A DNA stretch of 64,000 nt from JAFEDN01 sp963818985. GTDB taxonomy: Bacteria > Pseudomonadota > Gammaproteobacteria > Coxiellales > Coxiellaceae. How positions within the stretch are numbered: the stretch's first letter is position 1; the number at the start of each line of letters is the position of its first letter. The notes beneath the pieces are model-generated. The model had not been told where the DNA came from. It saw nothing but the letters and a program-made list of their open reading frames with translations, and did no database searches. This document shows positions 63,992 to 64,000 of this stretch, piece by piece. Made by a program: the position numbers and the translations under genes. The stretch spans positions 485,017 through 549,016 of the forward strand of contig CAWFUJ010000010.1 of the NCBI GenBank assembly GCA_963818985.1. The letters are read 5' to 3'.

Positions 63992-64000
63992 GATAATGTT

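Noticed and set aside
1..64000. tRNA or rRNA genes
   Set aside because: No cloverleaf with a TTCRA-type arm or rRNA-like sequence was recognised by eye. A tRNA scan would settle this.

Overview
The window looks like part of a chromosome of a moderately AT-rich gammaproteobacterium. A Fis-family protein, SecB-fold chaperones and phage-type replication genes support this. Unusually long integrin-like and ankyrin proteins, Ser-rich proteins of unknown function and many decayed mobile genes suggest a host- or protist-associated lineage. That assignment is inference, because no rRNA or tRNA marker was seen.

Region 1 (1-33445) is a same-strand array of giant paralogous genes. Four are intact or nearly so (7188-13520, 13548-19493, 19573-25818, 28508-33445). 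A fifth (1-5575, 5' end outside the window) carries a 4-bp frameshift and a group II intron. Two are remnants (5619-5711, 27772-28375). The proteins resemble integrin alpha chains in layout: an N-terminal FG-GAP/DxDxDG propeller, about 100-residue CSPG/NG2-like (cadherin-like) repeats, in one class a dystroglycan-type domain, one transmembrane helix and a cytoplasmic-type tail of about 175-215 residues. None has a classical signal peptide. All share a short N-terminal GQFP motif and an extreme C-terminal PLL motif. Embedded genes are a 474-residue Ser-rich protein of unknown function, an Rpn/PD-(D/E)XK nuclease and a SecB-like chaperone.

Region 2 (33515-37023) continues the array with a second SecB-like protein. 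It is translationally coupled to a roughly 1010-residue fusion of a RelE-like domain, a UvrD/Rep helicase, ankyrin-like sequence and a C-terminal SecB-like domain. Three SecB-like modules next to giant proteins without signal peptides suggest a dedicated folding or export system.

Region 3 (37040-47450) holds decayed and accessory genes: IS66 and HigA-like scraps, a truncated defence-type nuclease joined to a frameshifted VOC gene, fis, a small Cys-rich membrane protein, a basic 48-residue protein, a DUF4143 AAA ATPase with a frameshifted N-terminus, an 831-residue protein of unknown function and an ATPase with repeated promoter-overlapping palindromes.

Region 4 (47527-57108) is phage- or ICE-like. 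Two paralogous operons (YdaS/ParB-like regulator, replication-organiser-like protein, DUF6475 protein, NarL-type regulator) flank an excisionase, a tyrosine integrase and an AlpA gene. Both NarL-type regulators lack the phosphoacceptor Asp.

Region 5 (57895-64000) contains small membrane proteins, an IstB scrap, a LuxR-HTH scrap, an IS630 element, and a cassette present in three versions. The cassette consists of a GRDP-like (WHAH motif) protein followed by unannotated micropeptides, including 17-19-residue cationic peptides that end in aromatic/His-Cys-X. This micropeptide cassette and the integrin-like/SecB array are the best candidates for undescribed systems.
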